This document shows, in pieces, positions 18,638 through 29,100 of a stretch of DNA of 64,000 bases (position 1 is the first letter of the stretch; each line of letters begins with the position of its first letter). The stretch spans positions 1 through 64,000 of the forward strand of contig JAUIHT010000007.1 in the NCBI GenBank assembly GCA_030432235.1, read 5' to 3'. A program made the translations under genes and the position numbers. The notes under the pieces were generated by a model, which was not told the origin of the DNA, ran no database searches, and saw only the letters and a program-made list of their open reading frames with translations. The stretch is from Verrucomicrobiia bacterium. Lineage in GTDB: Bacteria > Verrucomicrobiota > Verrucomicrobiia > Opitutales > Cerasicoccaceae.

Positions 18638-18654
18638 TTGACACACGTGTACAA
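18638..18654. promoter_or_regulatory. Class 1 operator overlapping consensus -35 of 18720 gene
   Basis: TTGACACACGTGTACAA. Its first six bases are a perfect -35 (TTGACA), and GTTAAT at 18661-18666 is a plausible -10 after 17 bp. Binding here should repress. Confidence 0.72.
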
Positions 18655-18719
18655 TTCAAGGTTAATGCCCTTTAACTGGCGCAGTAATCGACCCGCCACA
18701 TCACCGCAACCCCGATGAA

Positions 18720-21700
18720 ATGATGAAAGCAAGTTCCGTTGTCCCTGCCCGCCACCTCGCCGCTGTAACCGCTATTTTTTGGTTCGCCACAACACTCACC
18801 TCCATTGGCCAGGCCCCATCGGATCCACCGTCCGCCCTGGATCCCTTTACCTCTCCACTGCTCTCCTCCACTCCCGCCACAACCCTACTGGTCAGCTTCG
18901 ACGCGGATGGCCAGCCGGTTGTGAACCCGGGGTCACAAGCCGAGATGAAGGGGAGCTACAAACCGCTTCCCGCGGACCGGGAATTACCCGGCGCTAAAGG
19001 TATCGTGCGCATCCCGGCAGACCTCGACAACGACGAGTCGCAAGGCTGGCTGGAAATCAACCATGGAGCCGATTTACTGACTCAGGGGCCTTTCACGCTG
19101 GATATGGTCATGCGCGTCAGTCGTCGCGCTGACTCCATTCTGCAAGCCGGCGACGCCACTCATCCATTACGTTTTGCCCTTATCGACCGTGACGCCGGTT
19201 GGGTACGCCTGGTGTATCCTACAGATCAGGGCAAAAGTGAATCACTGGAGGTTTCCGGCGTTTTCGAAACCCCAGGCCCGCTGCGGCAGGACCGCTATCA
19301 GGTTTTCACACTCGCCTATGACGGCAAAGGAACTCTGTACGGTTATATCGACGGCCTTCCTTCATTTGATCTAAAGCTGAAGGGCGTAAAAGGAGCACTG
19401 CCACTCGGCGAGGGGCCACTCATCTTCGGCAGCTATGATCGCTGGAAAAGCCATTTTCAGGGAGACTTGGCTCAACTGCGTATCCAATCGACCTTTGCCC
19501 CCCCTCAACTTCGGCAGCTACTCCCGCTCGATCCCGCAGTTTTCGGTTGGCGCTTCGACTTCGGTCCGGATGGCGCACTAACCGAGCCAGGCTGGCTCAG
19601 GGTCACCCCCGGCGAAGTCCCTGCGCTGCTCACCTGGTCCAGCGCTCCCACCGAGGGATACGATGCCTGGTTTTTCCCCGATCGCTACAAAGCCAGCCCC
19701 GAAGCCGCCACAAAGCAGCACACCCGCCGCGCTGCTGATTGGGTAAGGCGCGACGGCCTGCTCGTCCCCGCAGGCGGCAGCCTCCATATCGATGTCCCGG
19801 CTGGCAGCTACGCTGTCTCCGTTATTATAGGCGACAATCGCAATAACACCACCACTGCGGAAGTGACAGCCAACGGCAAAGTCATTGGCCGAGACCTCGT
19901 CATCAACGTCGACAATACCAGCTACCCACTCAACCGAACCGCACGCGGTATCGTGACTGTCGACGCAGGCCAGGGTCTCGACATCGACTTCAATACAGTA
20001 AGCAGCAAAGGTCCGGCGCCCACTCATCTGCAGGGGGTCATCATCGAGCCCATCGCCCCGCTGCCCGTCAGCCGCCAGGGCGGCAAACTCGTCTGGGTTG
20101 GCAGCGGCAAGGCACCGGCCGGCTTCGACCAAGCTGCCGAGTTGTACAGCGCGCGTGACTTTTCCAGAGCCTTCGAAGCAGCCGGTCAAATCAGCGATCC
20201 CGTAGCACGCAACAGTACCCGTGCCTGGATCATGGGTTACCCCCGCCTCGTTAAAGGCGAGGATGTTTACCGCCTCGTACAGATGCAGGAGGACCTCGTC
20301 TCCGCTGCTCGGACCGATCCGGATAACATCGCTCTGCGCTACCTGCTTTCCAGTACCAATACGATGTACAATGCCGCGCTCGGCTATGCCTACCAGTGGA
20401 GCAACGGCGTGATTTACGGCCCCAATAAAGGGCGCCCCTGGCGCATCTCTGCCGACCTGGCCCTGAGCATCACCCCGGAAGAGCCCTGGTATGGCAACGC
20501 TCACCTGCTGGCCGGCTCCGCCATCTGGCAGGGCGGACAACAGAGCGGTGGTTACACTGCCCAGGGCGAATGGCTCAAGCCCTCCCGGCACCATGAATTT
20601 GCCACACCGATTCCCATCTTTCAGGAGGTTCTTGAAGTCTATCCAGATGCCAGCCTGGCCCACATATTCCTGGGCGAGGAAGTACCGGTTGAAAAGCAAA
20701 TCCCCATTCCGGAGGGAGCCCCTGAGTGGGCTGCGCTCCAGCACCGCGCTCTCATACGCCTGCTCGACACGCTGCACTACTGGCATGACGAGCGCATGGA
20801 CGAAGGCGGCCTCATGGGAGGGGGCTTCGGTGATGATGTCGAGATGATGCGCTGGTGGAATGTCGCCATCCTCGCGGCGGACGATGCCAAGGCCCGCGAT
20901 GGGTGGAATCGACTGACTGCGACCGGCTGGAAAAATCTGCGCCGGCAGCCCCTTGGCGACAAGATGTCCGACGCCGAGCACGCCGCTGAGGACTTCAGCG
21001 ATTCGCATTCCCTCCAACCCCTGCTGCAATTCGGTAAGCCTCAGTTCGAGGAGATGCTGCAACGCAATCGTCTGCCCCTACCCCTATTTAAGAATGTCCT
21101 CATGGACCGCTCGGCCGACGGTCACTTGATGTTCAAGAGCCACGTCTACTCGATTAACGCCAGCGACCCGCGCCCTGGAGATGTGCCTTACAACATACGC
21201 ACCATGCTGCCCCTTATCTGGTATTGCTATTTCCGGCCCGACGACACCGAAGCCACCGAAGTCGTCACCGAATATGCCCGTAGCTGGAAGGACGTCACCA
21301 TGGCCGCTACCGACGGAAAACCGGCCGGAATCACGCCCATGATGGTCCGCATGGACGATCACGGTAAGCTGCGCCTGGACTCCAGTGGAAATTATTCCGG
21401 CCCTCTCGTACTAACCGACGGCAGCACAGACTGGGTCTACCCCGGTTACTGGAGCTATGCTTATCCGAATGGCTACACCAACAACATTTACGACCTGTGT
21501 CTTGCCGCTTATGACCTGACCGGTGACCCAGCTTATCTGGAACCACTCAAGAAGGCCGCCGAATTTATACGCAACCATCAGGACCTCGCTCCCACAGCAG
21601 AAGAAACCATGCCGCATGGCGGCGTACTGGGCTCTACCTCAGGGCATGCCGTACCCCCTGCGTCCGAAGGAAAAGAGCGCGGCTCATTGGAGTGGGCGAT

Positions 21701-22367
21701 CGCCTACAACTGGTCCGGCCTGGCTCACGCCGCCGCCCAATACCGCCTGGCCACCGGCGATACGTCATTCGATGACGTGCTGCTCAAACACGGCGGCGCC
21801 GCAATCCGCACGCAGATTGGTACAGACCAAGCGCAATCCCAAGAGTCATTCGATGCCGCCGTCGAGCCAATGAACGAAGTCCTGCGCGCAACCCTGAAGA
21901 ACCTGGACTACAATGAAATACTCCGCACCGAACTAGGCCAAAGCACCGACCGCATCTGGGTGCCCGGCTCTCAAGCCATCCTGGCCGGTTACACCGGCAT
22001 GATTGCCGGCGTGCCACCCCTCACACGTCGCGGTGCGGAATTGCAATGGCCCACCTTCGCCGTCACCTGGGAGGAAACCGGACCGGACATCAGTGCTCTG
22101 GTTACTCATAATCAAAAGGACGGCCTAACTGTGATGCTCTACAACTTTGCCGAAACGCCCAAAGACATTGCCCTGCGCGTCTGGCGACTCAATCTCGGCA
22201 AATACCGCCTTACCCTTTCCCCGGCGCGAAACCTCGACCACACTGACTTAAAAGATGAAGTCGTTGATATTCGTGAGAAAGGCCAGCGCATCGAACTACA
22301 CATTCCCGCACGAGAAGAACTGCGTCTGTCTCTGAAAAGCGTTGAGTTAAGTGCACGAGACAATTGA
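18720..22367 (+). CDS. Large secreted multidomain protein, GGGxGDDVE family (copy 1)
   Basis: The 1215-residue protein starts at ATG 18720 (a second ATG follows at once) and has a signal peptide ending near SIGQA. A LamG-like domain (about 60-265) contains GPFTLDMVMRVSRR and YQVFTLAYDGKGTLYGYIDG. A galactose-binding/malectin-like beta-sandwich (about 285-445) includes VPAGSYAVSVIIGDNRNN. The C-terminal half is helical. It carries GGGFGDDVEMMRWWN near 699 and DAEHAAEDFSDSHSLQPLL near 750, both conserved in the proteins at 26145 and 33565. A short beta domain ends the protein. I do not recognise a named family for the helical part; conserved acidic and His residues suggest an enzyme, possibly a hydrolase or lyase. 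Confidence 0.7.
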   Translation: MMKASSVVPARHLAAVTAIFWFATTLTSIGQAPSDPPSALDPFTSPLLSSTPATTLLVSFDADGQPVVNPGSQAEMKGSYKPLPADRELPGAKGIVRIPADLDNDESQGWLEINHGADLLTQGPFTLDMVMRVSRRADSILQAGDATHPLRFALIDRDAGWVRLVYPTDQGKSESLEVSGVFETPGPLRQDRYQVFTLAYDGKGTLYGYIDGLPSFDLKLKGVKGALPLGEGPLIFGSYDRWKSHFQGDLAQLRIQSTFAPPQLRQLLPLDPAVFGWRFDFGPDGALTEPGWLRVTPGEVPALLTWSSAPTEGYDAWFFPDRYKASPEAATKQHTRRAADWVRRDGLLVPAGGSLHIDVPAGSYAVSVIIGDNRNNTTTAEVTANGKVIGRDLVINVDNTSYPLNRTARGIVTVDAGQGLDIDFNTVSSKGPAPTHLQGVIIEPIAPLPVSRQGGKLVWVGSGKAPAGFDQAAELYSARDFSRAFEAAGQISDPVARNSTRAWIMGYPRLVKGEDVYRLVQMQEDLVSAARTDPDNIALRYLLSSTNTMYNAALGYAYQWSNGVIYGPNKGRPWRISADLALSITPEEPWYGNAHLLAGSAIWQGGQQSGGYTAQGEWLKPSRHHEFATPIPIFQEVLEVYPDASLAHIFLGEEVPVEKQIPIPEGAPEWAALQHRALIRLLDTLHYWHDERMDEGGLMGGGFGDDVEMMRWWNVAILAADDAKARDGWNRLTATGWKNLRRQPLGDKMSDAEHAAEDFSDSHSLQPLLQFGKPQFEEMLQRNRLPLPLFKNVLMDRSADGHLMFKSHVYSINASDPRPGDVPYNIRTMLPLIWYCYFRPDDTEATEVVTEYARSWKDVTMAATDGKPAGITPMMVRMDDHGKLRLDSSGNYSGPLVLTDGSTDWVYPGYWSYAYPNGYTNNIYDLCLAAYDLTGDPAYLEPLKKAAEFIRNHQDLAPTAEETMPHGGVLGSTSGHAVPPASEGKERGSLEWAIAYNWSGLAHAAAQYRLATGDTSFDDVLLKHGGAAIRTQIGTDQAQSQESFDAAVEPMNEVLRATLKNLDYNEILRTELGQSTDRIWVPGSQAILAGYTGMIAGVPPLTRRGAELQWPTFAVTWEETGPDISALVTHNQKDGLTVMLYNFAETPKDIALRVWRLNLGKYRLTLSPARNLDHTDLKDEVVDIREKGQRIELHIPAREELRLSLKSVELSARDN

Positions 22368-22382
22368 GTCAGAATACCATTT

Positions 22383-22398
22383 TTGTACACGTGTGTAA
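22383..22398. promoter_or_regulatory. Class 1 operator upstream of LamG gene 22476
   Basis: TTGTACACGTGTGTAA, 15 bp after the preceding stop and 77 bp before ATG 22476. Its TTG begins an in-frame extension of the downstream gene that is very unlikely to be translated. Confidence 0.72.
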
Positions 22399-22475
22399 AT
22401 TTCGTTGACACAAAATATACGCCTCCCTTAACCTCCCAACTGTTTTCCCTCCTCCACAACCCCAACCTCTTGCCC

Positions 22476-23468
22476 ATGAATACAAAAAAGACCCTTATTC
22501 TCGGCAGTTTGGCTTTATTATCGTTTGGCCATTCTCATGCCCAAGTACCTGACACCAAGCTGTTTGAAGTCAATTTTCAGGCCGTAAACACCGTCGATAG
22601 CCCCAACTGGACGACCATCGGCGATATAGAGGAAGCCGGGGCCAGCGACCACCTTAACCTGACCGATGGCGCGACGGTTAACACCGGCTCGAACAATTTC
22701 GGCTTCAACGTTGCCCCCTCGGTAGCCGATGGCAGTGGCGTGTTAGGTGGAAGCACACAGTCATTCTCTTCCAATGGAGTCGCCGGTGAAATCCGCAAAT
22801 ATTGGCCACAAGCCTCATCCAATGCTGGGAATCTTCCCCGCGGCTTCACCGTGGCCATGGTCTTCAAGCCCACCTTCAGCGGCGTTCAGTCAACGAGGCG
22901 ATTCTTCCTCCAGGCCAGTGGTGGCAGTGGCTCTAACGATTCGACGAATACCAGCCTGAATGTCAATAACGGCGACGGTACCGTTTCTTTTAAACTAGGT
23001 CGAGGCACCAGCCAGAGCAACCCCGGGACTGAAGTCAAAACCACCAGCAGCATCGACTGGAACAGCGATAGCTGGTATTTTCTGGCCTTTGGCTGGGAAG
23101 AAAGCGATGCCGGAGGCGGCCTGACGGACCGTACCATGAATCTCTATATTCGAGAGTTCACCGATCAGGCATCGACCACCATCTACGAGAGTTCCATGAG
23201 CGAAGACATCACTCAATTTCCTGGCTATGACGGTACTCAGGGTTTTGAAATCGGTAATCGCATCAGTGTAACCGAGGCAGGACAAGGTAGCTACGCGCTG
23301 GTGCAGTTCTATAATGGCGGCTTTTCCCAAGCCAACTATGACTCGCTCTACTCAGCGCTCATTCCTGAAGCGGAAGTAACCGGAGTGATTTTTGGCGCCA
23401 TGGGATTGCTTGCATTCGCGGTATATCGACGCCGCAACCAAAAGAACAATCTCAATACCACTATGTAA
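22476..23468 (+). CDS. Secreted LamG-like protein with PEP-CTERM-like tail (degenerate motif)
   Basis: The 330-residue protein has a signal peptide (MNTKKTLILGSLALLSFGHS then HAQ). A LamG-like beta-sandwich contains GFTVAMVFKPTFSG and SWYFLAFGWEES. The tail has a short hydrophobic helix and YRRRNQKNN. The sorting motif reads PEAEV rather than PEPS, a variant that may weaken or change recognition. ATG 22476 is chosen because the signal peptide begins there and the in-frame upstream TTG lies in an operator. It is followed after 24 bp by a paralogue at 23493. It is probably a surface glycan-binding protein. Confidence 0.75.
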   Translation: MNTKKTLILGSLALLSFGHSHAQVPDTKLFEVNFQAVNTVDSPNWTTIGDIEEAGASDHLNLTDGATVNTGSNNFGFNVAPSVADGSGVLGGSTQSFSSNGVAGEIRKYWPQASSNAGNLPRGFTVAMVFKPTFSGVQSTRRFFLQASGGSGSNDSTNTSLNVNNGDGTVSFKLGRGTSQSNPGTEVKTTSSIDWNSDSWYFLAFGWEESDAGGGLTDRTMNLYIREFTDQASTTIYESSMSEDITQFPGYDGTQGFEIGNRISVTEAGQGSYALVQFYNGGFSQANYDSLYSALIPEAEVTGVIFGAMGLLAFAVYRRRNQKNNLNTTM

Positions 23469-23492
23469 TAACCCCTTAACACATGCTATAGG

Positions 23493-24449
23493 ATGAAGAT
23501 ATCACTACCCCCAAATTTCAATTTGTCCTCCCGCCCGGTCAACTGTCTGCTACTAACCATGACGTCTGTGGCATTCTCACTCCATGCCGATACGGTACTG
23601 GAGTTGGATTTTAAGAATTACGATTCTGGCGCCATGACAACCACAGCGACACAGGCCGCCGCTGGAGCCAACAATGTGCTGACTCTCGACGATGGCGGCA
23701 CCACCGGCGACGTGGACATCAATCCGTCGGCCAGTACCGGCATCTCCACCAACAATTCCGCACTGACCACCGGCTACTTCAGCAGTACAGGCACGCCGGA
23801 CCGGAACGGCGTGTTGGTAACGAGCCCCCCTTCCGGAACGGGTGAGTTTCGCGATTACTTTGGCACCACCAATGGCTGGGGAACCGGCACGATTGCCGTG
23901 GTCTATCGCCCCTCTTTCGACGGTCAGGCCCCAGGCAACCGCGCTTATCTCATGACGGATGGATTCGCCTCCGGCACCTCCAATTTCGCCATGGCGTTGT
24001 TAGTGGACAATGACGAAACCGTGCGCATCAATCTCCGTCAGGGCAATACCGACCCAGCGCCCCTGGTGGTCCGAAGCTCTGTCATAGACTGGTCCAGCAG
24101 CACATGGTATTTCATCGCCTTTTCGTGGGAAACAGGTCAGAATGCCAATGTCTACGTAAGGCCGATAGCAGAATCGTCCACGGGAGATTTTGCCACATCC
24201 GACACCACGCTGGTAGCAACCACTAGCATTAATCGCCCCATATACATTGGAAATCAGTACACCGATTCGGAAATATCCATGATGGGCGATATGGCTTATT
24301 TTGTTGGCACGGACCAATACACCGGTTCATCGGCAGAATTTGATTCCCTCTACAACTCCATTGTCACCGTCCCGGAACCCTCGAGTCTGCTCTACGCTTT
24401 GCTTGGCGCTTCCGGTGTTTTCTTTCTCCGCCGGAGAAAAAGAGCCTGA
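23493..24449 (+). CDS. Secreted LamG-like protein with PEP-CTERM tail
   Basis: The 318-residue protein has a signal peptide with an unusually long n-region (MKISLPPNFNLSSRPVNCLL) ending near LHA. A LamG-like fold follows (VLELDFKNYD, GTIAVVYRPSFDG, WYFIAFSWETGQNANVYVR). The C-terminus carries a textbook PEP-CTERM signal: VPEPSS, a hydrophobic helix, RRRKRA. It is closely related to the protein at 6618, sharing the LDFKNYD/LDFQNF opening and the repeated NSALTTGYF-type motif. It is the last gene of the run 18720-24449 and is followed by a strong terminator at 24491-24525 that lies inside the convergent gene. Confidence 0.8.
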   Translation: MKISLPPNFNLSSRPVNCLLLTMTSVAFSLHADTVLELDFKNYDSGAMTTTATQAAAGANNVLTLDDGGTTGDVDINPSASTGISTNNSALTTGYFSSTGTPDRNGVLVTSPPSGTGEFRDYFGTTNGWGTGTIAVVYRPSFDGQAPGNRAYLMTDGFASGTSNFAMALLVDNDETVRINLRQGNTDPAPLVVRSSVIDWSSSTWYFIAFSWETGQNANVYVRPIAESSTGDFATSDTTLVATTSINRPIYIGNQYTDSEISMMGDMAYFVGTDQYTGSSAEFDSLYNSIVTVPEPSSLLYALLGASGVFFLRRRKRA

Positions 24450-24479
24450 TTGCATTTCGTCGAATAACTCCGACGTTCG

Positions 24480-26120
24480 TCACACTTTCAGCGTCACCGC
24501 CTCGCAGGCGGTGGCGCTTATTTTTGACTCAGGCTTAACACCACCGAGGTCGTTCTCCTCGAAACATATATCCTTACAGCGGTGCAGCACCATGGCCAAT
24601 GATCGACCGGTAAAGCGGTTACGTCGCACCCTGATGTTACGATGTACCGGGTTCATTTCCAACGCCCGCGAATGCAAAACAGGTGAGATGCGAATCGCTG
24701 CCGGGAAAGGACGATTGCCGTAGGCACAGTTGTCGAAATCGTTATCCTCCACCAACAGCTCATCGACCGCTCCGGCTTCGAACCAATCGAAGCAATCACA
24801 CACAGCCAAGATCGCGTTGCCCGGCACATGAAAGCGATTATGATGTACCCAGTGACGGCCAGGCGCGCTCAACAACAAGCCTCGTGCACGGTGTCGCTCG
24901 AAGACATTCCCCTGTATTTCAGTCTGTACGGAGTTTGAAATAATCTGCAGGGCCATCCCATCAACTTTGTCTGGCAAAGCTTCACTGAAGGTGACCTGAA
25001 CCAATGCGGGCCCGGTCCGCTCCACCGCAGTGACCGTCAAGGTTTCCTCGCTACGCATCAACGTCCCTGGGTCTACCAGCGCCAACTTATCCCCTGGCTG
25101 GATGTAGTCCACATGCCACTGCTGGAAATGCACCGCTTCCGCCACCAGACTATGGGCGTCCATACGGCGCGCGACCCGTAGATATACGCCATGGATATTT
25201 GACGAATCATCGAGCTGTCCGTTGAAGTGACAATCTTCCAGCAACAGGCGTCCACTGCACTCGACAAAATGGCTGGCATCCGCCGCCAGGCTCAGCATCC
25301 GTCCGGTTTTCGCGCGCGGAGCCACCGTCACTCGTTTCAGCGTCACGTTCCGGCACATCTGCGCAATAACGCCCATGCCTCCGGCATGGTGCAGGTTTGC
25401 ATCCTCGATAGTAACCTCATCACAACGTGTTAGCACCACCGCCGGGCTGGTACGATGTTCATGGGGAAGCGCCAACAGGTTGCCCGGCTCCGGAGGCATA
25501 ATAAAGGGTGCGCGAAACCGCAACAGGCCTCCCTCCGCTTCCTTGACCGAGTATGCCTGTCGCACACCCCAGGTATCGCGTGCGTGCAGGGCCACCTCGC
25601 GCTTATCCGCATCAAAGGCCAGGGCATTCTTGAGGTAACTGCTGGTATATCCGTCCGGACCCGTGAAACAGAAACGCTCCTTCTCCAACCGGTAGGGAAA
25701 ACGCTCACTATCGATGCGCACGAGCGCCTCGTCCGCCCCGATAACATCCACCACCTCCGCTTCACTGGAAAACGGCCTCACCCAATCGAGGGCAAAGTTG
25801 CGTAACCGGATGTTGTGACTACTCTCCACCCAAAAAGGAATCAATCTGCCCTCACAAAGAAGGAGGGCTCCGCAACCGTCGATTTCCACATCATGCTCGT
25901 TGACCAGCGAAAAGGCCACCGCGCGATCTCCGGAATCATGGTTGGAAACGGCCGCAAAGCGACGCGGACACTCGCTTTCGCGCAGAATGTAGATACCCGG
26001 CTCGAGAATCAGGCGCAGGCCACGCCCGGACGTGCGTCCCGCTAAAGCCCGGTGAAAGGCAGCAATGAGGTCACCTCCGCCTTGTTTCTTAACGGCTGCG
26101 GATAAGTTGACAGTTTCCAT
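24480..26120 (-). CDS. GH110 family alpha-1,3-galactosidase-like beta-helix enzyme
   Basis: The 546-residue protein has no signal peptide and so should be cytoplasmic. It matches GH110 alpha-1,3-galactosidases closely along its length: EIDGCGALLLCEGRLIPFWV, LRNFALDWVRPFSSEAEVVD, HHAGGMGVIAQMCRNVTLKR, APRAKTGRMLSLAADASHF, LLLEDCHFNGQLDDSSNIHG and FDNCAYGNRPFPAAI. The acidic residues D281 and D304/D305 sit in the two motifs where the family keeps its active-site Asp residues, with the same 23-24 residue spacing I recall. Known members are usually secreted and release alpha-1,3-linked galactose by inversion. It lies 24 bp downstream of the large multidomain gene at 26145 in the same operon. Confidence 0.88.
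   Translation of the reverse strand: METVNLSAAVKKQGGGDLIAAFHRALAGRTSGRGLRLILEPGIYILRESECPRRFAAVSNHDSGDRAVAFSLVNEHDVEIDGCGALLLCEGRLIPFWVESSHNIRLRNFALDWVRPFSSEAEVVDVIGADEALVRIDSERFPYRLEKERFCFTGPDGYTSSYLKNALAFDADKREVALHARDTWGVRQAYSVKEAEGGLLRFRAPFIMPPEPGNLLALPHEHRTSPAVVLTRCDEVTIEDANLHHAGGMGVIAQMCRNVTLKRVTVAPRAKTGRMLSLAADASHFVECSGRLLLEDCHFNGQLDDSSNIHGVYLRVARRMDAHSLVAEAVHFQQWHVDYIQPGDKLALVDPGTLMRSEETLTVTAVERTGPALVQVTFSEALPDKVDGMALQIISNSVQTEIQGNVFERHRARGLLLSAPGRHWVHHNRFHVPGNAILAVCDCFDWFEAGAVDELLVEDNDFDNCAYGNRPFPAAIRISPVLHSRALEMNPVHRNIRVRRNRFTGRSLAMVLHRCKDICFEENDLGGVKPESKISATACEAVTLKV
24491..24525 (+). terminator. Rho-independent terminator inside the convergent GH110 gene end
   Basis: An 11-bp stem (24491-24501 with 24507-24517, one G-T pair) closes a TCGCA loop and is followed by TTATTTTT at 24518-24525. 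It sits 41 bp after the stop at 24449 and would end plus-strand transcription, while encoding the last residues of the minus-strand gene. Confidence 0.82.
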
Positions 26121-26144
26121 CGGCTTGTCTGCTGGAGGCTTTCT

Positions 26145-29100
26145 CTAGAGCCGCTGAAAAGAGAAGTAGCATTGCTGCTTCGAGGGCACACTGATGCGGA
26201 AAAGCTGCCCTTTTTCCTTCAACTCAAAGTCCTGACTGACCAACGGGGCGCCTTCCGGTGCGTAGTCTGGCGCCGATAATAGCTGGAAGCGGTATTGCCC
26301 GGGTTTCAATCGCCAAAGATGGGCGCCAATCTCCCGGTCACCTTCCGCAAAATTATAGACGTAACCGTCGAGCTTGGTAACCTGATTGGAGCGCACCAAG
26401 GCGGCGACATCCGGTCCCGTATCTGTCCAGGTCACACCAAAGAGCGGCCAGGCCTCTTCCTCCCCTCGCATGGTGGGAGGCGGTGTCTGGGATACGTCAC
26501 CCGTGGAGATGGACTCGACAAAGTCCATGCCCGGCACCCAAACGCGGTCAGTCGATAGCGGCAGTTTGGTGCGCAGCAGCTCGTTGTAGTCCAGCGTGCC
26601 GAGGACATCTTTCTGGTAAGGCTCAAGAGCGGCCACCGCATCGGCCATCTGCTGCGGGTTCTGCGCCCGCTCCGCCAGTATCTGGAAGCGGGTGTAGGCT
26701 GGCCCGTGCTTAAGCAAGGTTTCGTCGTAGCTGGTATCTCCGGTAACGAGGCGATACTTGGCTCCGGCCTTGGCCAATCCAGCACGGTTGATACGGATAG
26801 CCCATTCCAGCGAACCACGTGGATATTGACTGGAATCGTAATCGCCACTGGCTTCACTGGCAATGTGTGTGGTCATGCCACCGCTACTGGTATTGATATG
26901 GCCAGCGTCGCCTTCTCCCAACGTACCAAGGAACTCAAGCGCCTTGCGGTGAGGGTCGAGGAAACTTTCATCACCAGTCAGCTCATAGGCGGCGATAAGC
27001 AAGTCGTAAATCTTATCGGTATAGCCTCCCGGATACTCGTAGCTCGCATAACCAGGGAAGACCCAATCGCGATTTTTTTTGCCCTCCTTCAGAATGATAC
27101 TGGAGCGATCGAAGAGAATCATCATCGGCGTAATACCCGCAGGCTTTCCGTCGATTTCCGTCATGGTCATATCACGCCAGTTCCTGGCATAGGCGACGAC
27201 AACATCCGTCACTTCTTTATCTTCAGGATGGAGATAAGCATAATTGATTAACGGCAGCATAGTCCGGATATTGTAAGGCGCATCACCGTCCCGGGGATCG
27301 GGCCCCAGGCGCGAATACACATGACTCTTGAACATCAGGTAGCCCTCCGGATTCACGCCCATCAGATTGTCTGGAAGCACCTCGATAAGTCCTCGTGAGC
27401 GCGCGGCATACTCGTCCTCTTTCGGAGTCCCGATGACCAGCAGCGGCAGCAAGGCATGGCTATCGCTGAAGTCTTCGGATTCGTGCTCGGCATCATCCGG
27501 CGTATCGTCCATGGACTTTTTGTCGGAGGCCCTCCAGGCCGTATTGGCCAGCCGCGTCCAGCCGTCGAGCGCCTGCTGATCATCCGCGACGACAATGGCT
27601 GTCTTCCACCAGCGCATCATCTCAACATCGTCTCCCAGGCCTCCGCCCATGGTGCCATCCGCTACCATACGCTCCGTGTACCAATAGTTGATGAGGTCCA
27701 CGAGTCTCACGAGGGCGCGATGCTGCAAGACTGCCCATTCCGGTGCCCCGTCAGGAGTCACAATTTCTTTACCCACAGGCACCTTGTAATCGAGGAGAGG
27801 CTCCCCAAGGCCTTTCTCCGATTCGAGCGGGGAACGCGTCGCGGATCCAAGAAAGATTTTGGGCAGCCCGGCGTCGGGGTATTCCTCCAATACATGCCGA
27901 AAAATCGGAGGAGGCGGAGCATAGGCCCGATGCTTGCTCGGCTTACGCCACTCGGTGTCGCTCACGTAGCCACCGCTTTGTTGGCCATATTGCCAGATAA
28001 AATTACCCGCCAAAGTCTGGGCGTGACCATAGTAAGGTTCACCCGGCGCAATCTGCAGCGCCAGATTTAAACCCTCCCGCCATACGCGGCCCTTGGGCGC
28101 GCCGTAAATATGGGTAGTGCCTTGCTGAAAAATGTAGGCAAGGGCCGCATGCCACATGAGGTAGGTTTGTTGCAAAAGATAATTCGCCGCCAAATCGTCG
28201 GGATGCTGTCGCAGGTAGCCCAGCAATTCATCGTAGATCACTTCCAGACGTTCGAGCGTAACCTTGTCCGTTAAATCAGGATAACCAACTATCCAGGCGC
28301 GTGCAGTGGCTTGGGCAATGACATCGTGAATGCCCGCGGTGAGCTTCCAGGCTTCATCTCGCTGTCCCGCCGCATAGGCGTTGGCAACGGCCTCAAAGCC
28401 AGCCGGTGCGCTACCCTGCCCCATCCAGACCAGTTTACCTTCCTTGCGGCTGACGGGCAGTGGAGCCACCGGCTGCACGGTTACCGCCATGAGGGAGACC
28501 GGCTCGCTATTTTTACTTTCCGCGGAGATCGTCAGCGCTTCATTTCCCTTAACAGAGACTAGTCCACGAACGGTACGATCATCGGAATTCGCATAATCGT
28601 CGGGCAAGGTAATGAGCTCGGTGCCTAATGTGACACCGTTGGCCGTGATGTTGGTGACATATTGATTCTTGTCCGGGCTTCCGGTGGAAACCGTGACCTC
28701 GTAAATGCCCGCAGGAACCTGCACAACAAACTCGCCTCCGGAGGGCATCAGGACGCCATCCCGCAAAAGCCAACTGCGAGTGCGACGCGCACCGCGCTTG
28801 GTAGCCACCTCTGGCTTGGCCCAGTAACGGTCACCCACAAACCAAAAATCCACTTCACCCTTCGTTGGCTGCATCCAGCCATACTCCCCACCTTGCTGGA
28901 GTACCGTCTCCGTCGTGACCTGGGTGTAGCCTGGTTCCACCGGTGTATCCAACGGGCCCATGTCGAAAGCCAGCGCGCCCGGACCCACAGCATTCAGAGG
29001 CTTGGGCGCATCCGGCGCATGAACTCCGGATTGTACACGCAGCTGAGCCAAGGCACCGACAAAGGTGGTATGTCCGCGAGACACCTGGCCAAAAAGCAGT

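Noticed and set aside
19578-21062. 494-codon open frame on the minus strand
   Set aside because: It lies wholly antisense to the well-supported multidomain gene 18720-22367 and shows no recognisable motif.
22383-22475. TTG start for the LamG gene at 22383
   Set aside because: The TTG is the first base triplet of a class 1 operator; the signal peptide begins at ATG 22476.
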